NCBI RefSeq assembly: GCF_020164555.1
Contig: NZ_JAIQZB010000012.1
Location: forward strand, 87,741-151,740
Direction of reading: 5' to 3'
Length of the DNA stretch: 64,000 bases
From: Salegentibacter lacus
Lineage (GTDB): Bacteria > Bacteroidota > Bacteroidia > Flavobacteriales > Flavobacteriaceae
Shown here: piece by piece, positions 61,255 to 64,000 of the stretch
Position numbering within the stretch: position 1 is the first letter of the stretch
How the letters are laid out: each line of letters starts with the position of its first letter
The notes under the pieces: model-generated
What the model was told of the DNA's origin: nothing
Databases searched by the model: none
Seen by the model: only the letters and a program-made list of their open reading frames with translations
Made by a program: the position numbers and the translations under genes

Positions 61255-63612
61255 TTAGAACATTCCGCCGCCATCGGCTTCGTTATCGTCTCTTTGCTTT
61301 CTTTTTAGAGCCCTGTTTTTTCCACCACCAAATCTATATGAAAAGCCTACATATACGTTCTGGGTTTCGCCTTTAAACCTTCCTTCTTGAGGTAAAGGCC
61401 TTCCATTGGTGAAGCTGAATTCCTGGGTGTCAAAAACATCATTAAAATTAAGGCTAAGTGTAGCTTTGCCGTCCAGAAAAGAATATCGGCCTCCTAAATT
61501 CATAAAATACATTGGGTCCATATCCATTTGCAGGTTCTTAGCTTCGCTTCTATAGAATCCAAATAACTGGAATGTTAGCTTGTCGGTTGCTTTAAAACTA
61601 TGGTTGGTTCTAAACGTCCAGGCGGTATTGTCGGTTTCTAAATACTCGGTGCCAACCACGCCTTTTAATTTCTGGCTGTATAAGTCTAAATTAGTATTGG
61701 TGCTCCACCAATCTGTAAATTTATAATTGGTGCCAAGTTCTAAACCATACGCATTATTATCTTCAAAATTGTCAAATTGCAGTAGAAGTGAACCTTCTTC
61801 GTTGGGATCTTCTATAAAAACCTGGCTGATTTCATCATTAATATTTCTGAAGAATACTCCGGCAGTTAAGCTTCCTTTTTTAGTGAATTTTCGGGTGTAA
61901 TTAAATTCCAGGGAATTGGTAAATTGTGGATCTAATTCAGGATTTCCGGAAACAGTTAATCTTGGTGTACTGATCTCTCGAATAGGACTAACCTGCCCAA
62001 AACCTGGACGATCAACTCTTCGGCTATAACTTAATTGATAAGAATTTGTTTCACTTGGAGTATAATTCAAGAATCCGCTGGGATAAATATTGAAGTAATC
62101 ATCACTAAAAACATTTTCGCCGTTGTAAATTGCATTTACGCTAAAATTCTCCAATCTGGCACCAAGCTGGTAAGACCATTTTTCGAAATTCTGCCCGTAA
62201 GTAGTGTAAAATGAATAAATATCTCTTTTATATTGATAAGTAGCAGCGTCAAGGAAAGTGCTGGTAGTGGTGTAATCATTATCGGTGTCTAAAAGTCTGG
62301 CTTCGGCCCCAACTTCCAGCTTGCTATTTTCTGAAAGAGGATTTTCATAATCTACGTTTGCAATTATATTTTCCCTTGTTTCTTTTACGTGATCACGGTA
62401 ATCTGTGAAACCATCAGTGTCTCCTTCAAAGTTGAAGACTGAATTCTCATCTTCATCAAAAGTATTGTAATCTACTTCAAATAGAATTTTATGCCCTTCT
62501 TTCTCAAATTTCTTATCGTAAGCAAAATTGTAAGTGCTATTAATATTACTGAAATTGGCATCAAGGTTTTGCGTTAGATTCAACTGGGGATTTGTAGGGT
62601 AAATTATTCTTAGTGCGCCCAGGGGGCCACCATCGTAATGGTTCTGGTTTGTGTAAAACGAAAATGTGTTCTTGTCGTTCAGGTAAAAATCTACCCCAAG
62701 CTTATATAAATAAGTTTCTCTGCTATTGGTAATATCGAAAGCCTGGCGGTAATTATCTTCGGTAAAATTAATTCTCCCAAGATTGTTGCGATCGCCAAAC
62801 TGGGCGCCGAAATTTCCGTAGAAATTCAATTTTCCTTTTCTATAATTCATATCCAGCGAACCGTTATAGCGAGTGTTTTCGCCAATGGTCACACCAGTAT
62901 TTAAATTTCCGTTGAAACCATCGTTGGCATTTTTATGCAATACTATATTGATGATTCCGCTCATTCCTTCCGGGTTATATTTAGCGGAAGGATTTGTTAT
63001 TAATTCAATAGTTTTTATGGAAGTCGATGGAATTTGTTTTAGCAATTGAGCCGGATCCATATTGGTTGGCTTGCCGTCTATAAGGATACGTACGTTAGAA
63101 TTTCCGCGAAGCGCAATATTACCGTTCTGGTCTACATTAACCGAAGGTACATTGTTCATTATTTCTGAAGCACTGGCGCCGGTAGTAGTAAGATCTTTCC
63201 CAACATTTATCACTTTGCGGTCAATTCTTTGTTCTATGGTAGTGCGTTCTGCAACCACGGTAACACCGTCTAGCATCGCTACATCTGGTTCTAACTCGAT
63301 ATTACCAAAGTTGTAGGTTTTGTGATCTTTGGTGATTTCAATTTCTTTAGAAAAGGGTTTGTAGCCCATAAACTGGACTTTAAAGGTGTAAGTGCCATTA
63401 GGGATTTTATCTATACTGAAAGTACCATCGGCTGCTGAGGTGTTTCCTGAAACCAGGTTGCCTTCCATATCGGTAATACTAATGGTGGCGTAAGGAATAG
63501 GTTCTTCCAGGTCGCCATCCATTATTGAACCCGAAATTTTGCCCACGGGTTCATTGGCCATTGCAGTAAAACTGCCTATAAATAATGCTAAAATTAAAAA
63601 TAACTGTTTCAT
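61255..63612 (-). CDS. TonB-dependent outer-membrane beta-barrel receptor (OMP_b-brl_3 type)
   Basis: This 785-residue protein has a signal peptide ending FTAMA, a CarboxypepD_reg-like domain (about 24-105: GKISGSIMDGDLEEPIPYAT), a plug domain with VNVDQNGNIALRGNSNVRIL and IDGKPTNMDPAQLLKQIPST, then IELITNPSAKYNPEGMSGI, and the OMP_b-brl_3 barrel. The end RKQRDDNEADGGGMF is acidic and glycine-rich, as is common in this group. It is an outer-membrane transporter or relative; the ligand is unknown. It stands alone on the minus strand with its own terminator. Confidence 0.88.
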   Translation of the reverse strand: MKQLFLILALFIGSFTAMANEPVGKISGSIMDGDLEEPIPYATISITDMEGNLVSGNTSAADGTFSIDKIPNGTYTFKVQFMGYKPFSKEIEITKDHKTYNFGNIELEPDVAMLDGVTVVAERTTIEQRIDRKVINVGKDLTTTGASASEIMNNVPSVNVDQNGNIALRGNSNVRILIDGKPTNMDPAQLLKQIPSTSIKTIELITNPSAKYNPEGMSGIINIVLHKNANDGFNGNLNTGVTIGENTRYNGSLDMNYRKGKLNFYGNFGAQFGDRNNLGRINFTEDNYRQAFDITNSRETYLYKLGVDFYLNDKNTFSFYTNQNHYDGGPLGALRIIYPTNPQLNLTQNLDANFSNINSTYNFAYDKKFEKEGHKILFEVDYNTFDEDENSVFNFEGDTDGFTDYRDHVKETRENIIANVDYENPLSENSKLEVGAEARLLDTDNDYTTTSTFLDAATYQYKRDIYSFYTTYGQNFEKWSYQLGARLENFSVNAIYNGENVFSDDYFNIYPSGFLNYTPSETNSYQLSYSRRVDRPGFGQVSPIREISTPRLTVSGNPELDPQFTNSLEFNYTRKFTKKGSLTAGVFFRNINDEISQVFIEDPNEEGSLLLQFDNFEDNNAYGLELGTNYKFTDWWSTNTNLDLYSQKLKGVVGTEYLETDNTAWTFRTNHSFKATDKLTFQLFGFYRSEAKNLQMDMDPMYFMNLGGRYSFLDGKATLSLNFNDVFDTQEFSFTNGRPLPQEGRFKGETQNVYVGFSYRFGGGKNRALKRKQRDDNEADGGGMF

Positions 63613-63871
63613 TTCTTGATTGATTTTGATGATTAGTATGTTTAAAATAATTCCTTGTAATACATATTACTCAAATAAATTTTTTGGTAAATTCATAGTT
63701 GTGATGAATAGAATTTACCGGTTTTGATCGATGAATAACCCCGTTAATTTGTTATACCATATACTTTGCATAACATAATAGAAAAACATCATTTTTTGCA
63801 ATTTTTGATCTTTCTCCTACTATAAAGACGAGCAGAAAAATGAAATGTTACAGTATTTTCAAAAGAATTTA

Positions 63872-63906
63872 AAAAAAGAGGCTGTCTGAAAAGGCAGCCT
63901 TTTTTG
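63872..63906. terminator. Hairpin in the gap before the transposase-like gene
   Basis: The 329-base gap 63613-63941 holds no gene apart from this hairpin. AAAAAAAGAGGCTGTC pairs with GGCAGCCTTTTTT across TGAAAA. The arm AGAGGCTGTCTG also occurs in the terminator at 48843. It may end a gene on the right or lie at the border of the insertion sequence. Confidence 0.7.
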
Positions 63907-63941
63907 TTGTATTATTTTCTGGTTTTTAGTATTTTCATGTA

Positions 63942-64000
63942 ATGAAAGCCAAAGCAGTATTTAAGACCTATGACCAGTCGCAGTTAAGTCTTTTACCTCC
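63942..64000 (+). CDS. Probable transposase, N-terminal fragment
   Basis: An ATG at 63942 opens a frame that runs off the window: MKAKAVFKTYDQSQLSLLPP. The pattern VFKxYxQxQxxLLPP is how IS1182-type transposases commonly begin (usually followed by LEELIPENHLVR, which is not visible here). With only 20 residues the family call is tentative. No terminal inverted repeat could be defined. Confidence 0.5.
   Translation, partial: MKAKAVFKTYDQSQLSLLP

Overview
The window reads as a chromosome segment of a marine-type Flavobacteriaceae (Bacteroidota), close in style to Gramella, Salegentibacter or Zunongwangia (inferred). Support: gliding genes gldF/gldG, SusC/TonB-type outer-membrane receptors, SPII lipoproteins, the Bacteroidota -7 promoter element TAnnTTTG, Bacteroidota-type mobilization genes, and low GC.

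Layout. (1) 1-5269, core: gldF (3' end), gldG, dnaN, a DUF4870 protein and mnmE. (2) 5270-14700, an integrated mobilizable element beginning directly after the mnmE stop codon: tyrosine integrase, two excisionase-like HTH proteins, a membrane protein, an ASCH protein, a HipBST-type toxin-antitoxin locus, VapE-like helicase, an iteron-like repeat cluster, Toprim primase, a candidate oriT, MobC, relaxase and a repeat-rich end. No type IV secretion genes are present, so it is mobilizable rather than self-conjugative. (3) 14722-30288, a DNA phosphorothioation defence island. xre-dptF-dptG-dptH (restriction, + strand) faces dndC-dndD-dndE-exonuclease-membrane protein-methyltransferase (modification plus accessories, - strand). 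A divergent gene carries the MIT_C domain otherwise known from the eukaryotic ESCRT-III partner MITD1. (4) 30289-48600, accessory or decaying DNA: a broken SRAP (YedK/HMCES) gene, small envelope proteins, a second HipBST-type locus with three operator-like palindromes spaced exactly 61 bp, a pair of related small membrane proteins flanking it, an endonuclease/phosphatase-fold protein, a 1496-residue tandem UvrA-like ATPase, a frameshifted histidine kinase, and an XRE/membrane-protein pair. (5) 48700-63900, core: fahA, glyA, thioesterase, glutaminyl cyclotransferase, SRP RNA, SDR, transaldolase-like fsa, a TlpA-like lipoprotein, an ABC-F protein, a probable copper-receptor operon and an outer-membrane beta-barrel receptor. 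(6) The last 59 bases start a probable transposase.

How the genes work together. DndC, DndD and DndE should install phosphorothioates using sulfur from a housekeeping cysteine desulfurase, because no dndA is present. DptFGH should attack unmodified DNA. MIT_C, exonuclease, membrane and methyltransferase genes are packed against this core and are the best candidates for undescribed accessory functions. The mobilization genes and integrase probably explain how the cargo reached the mnmE site. All function calls rest on sequence recognition by reading; no database search was run.
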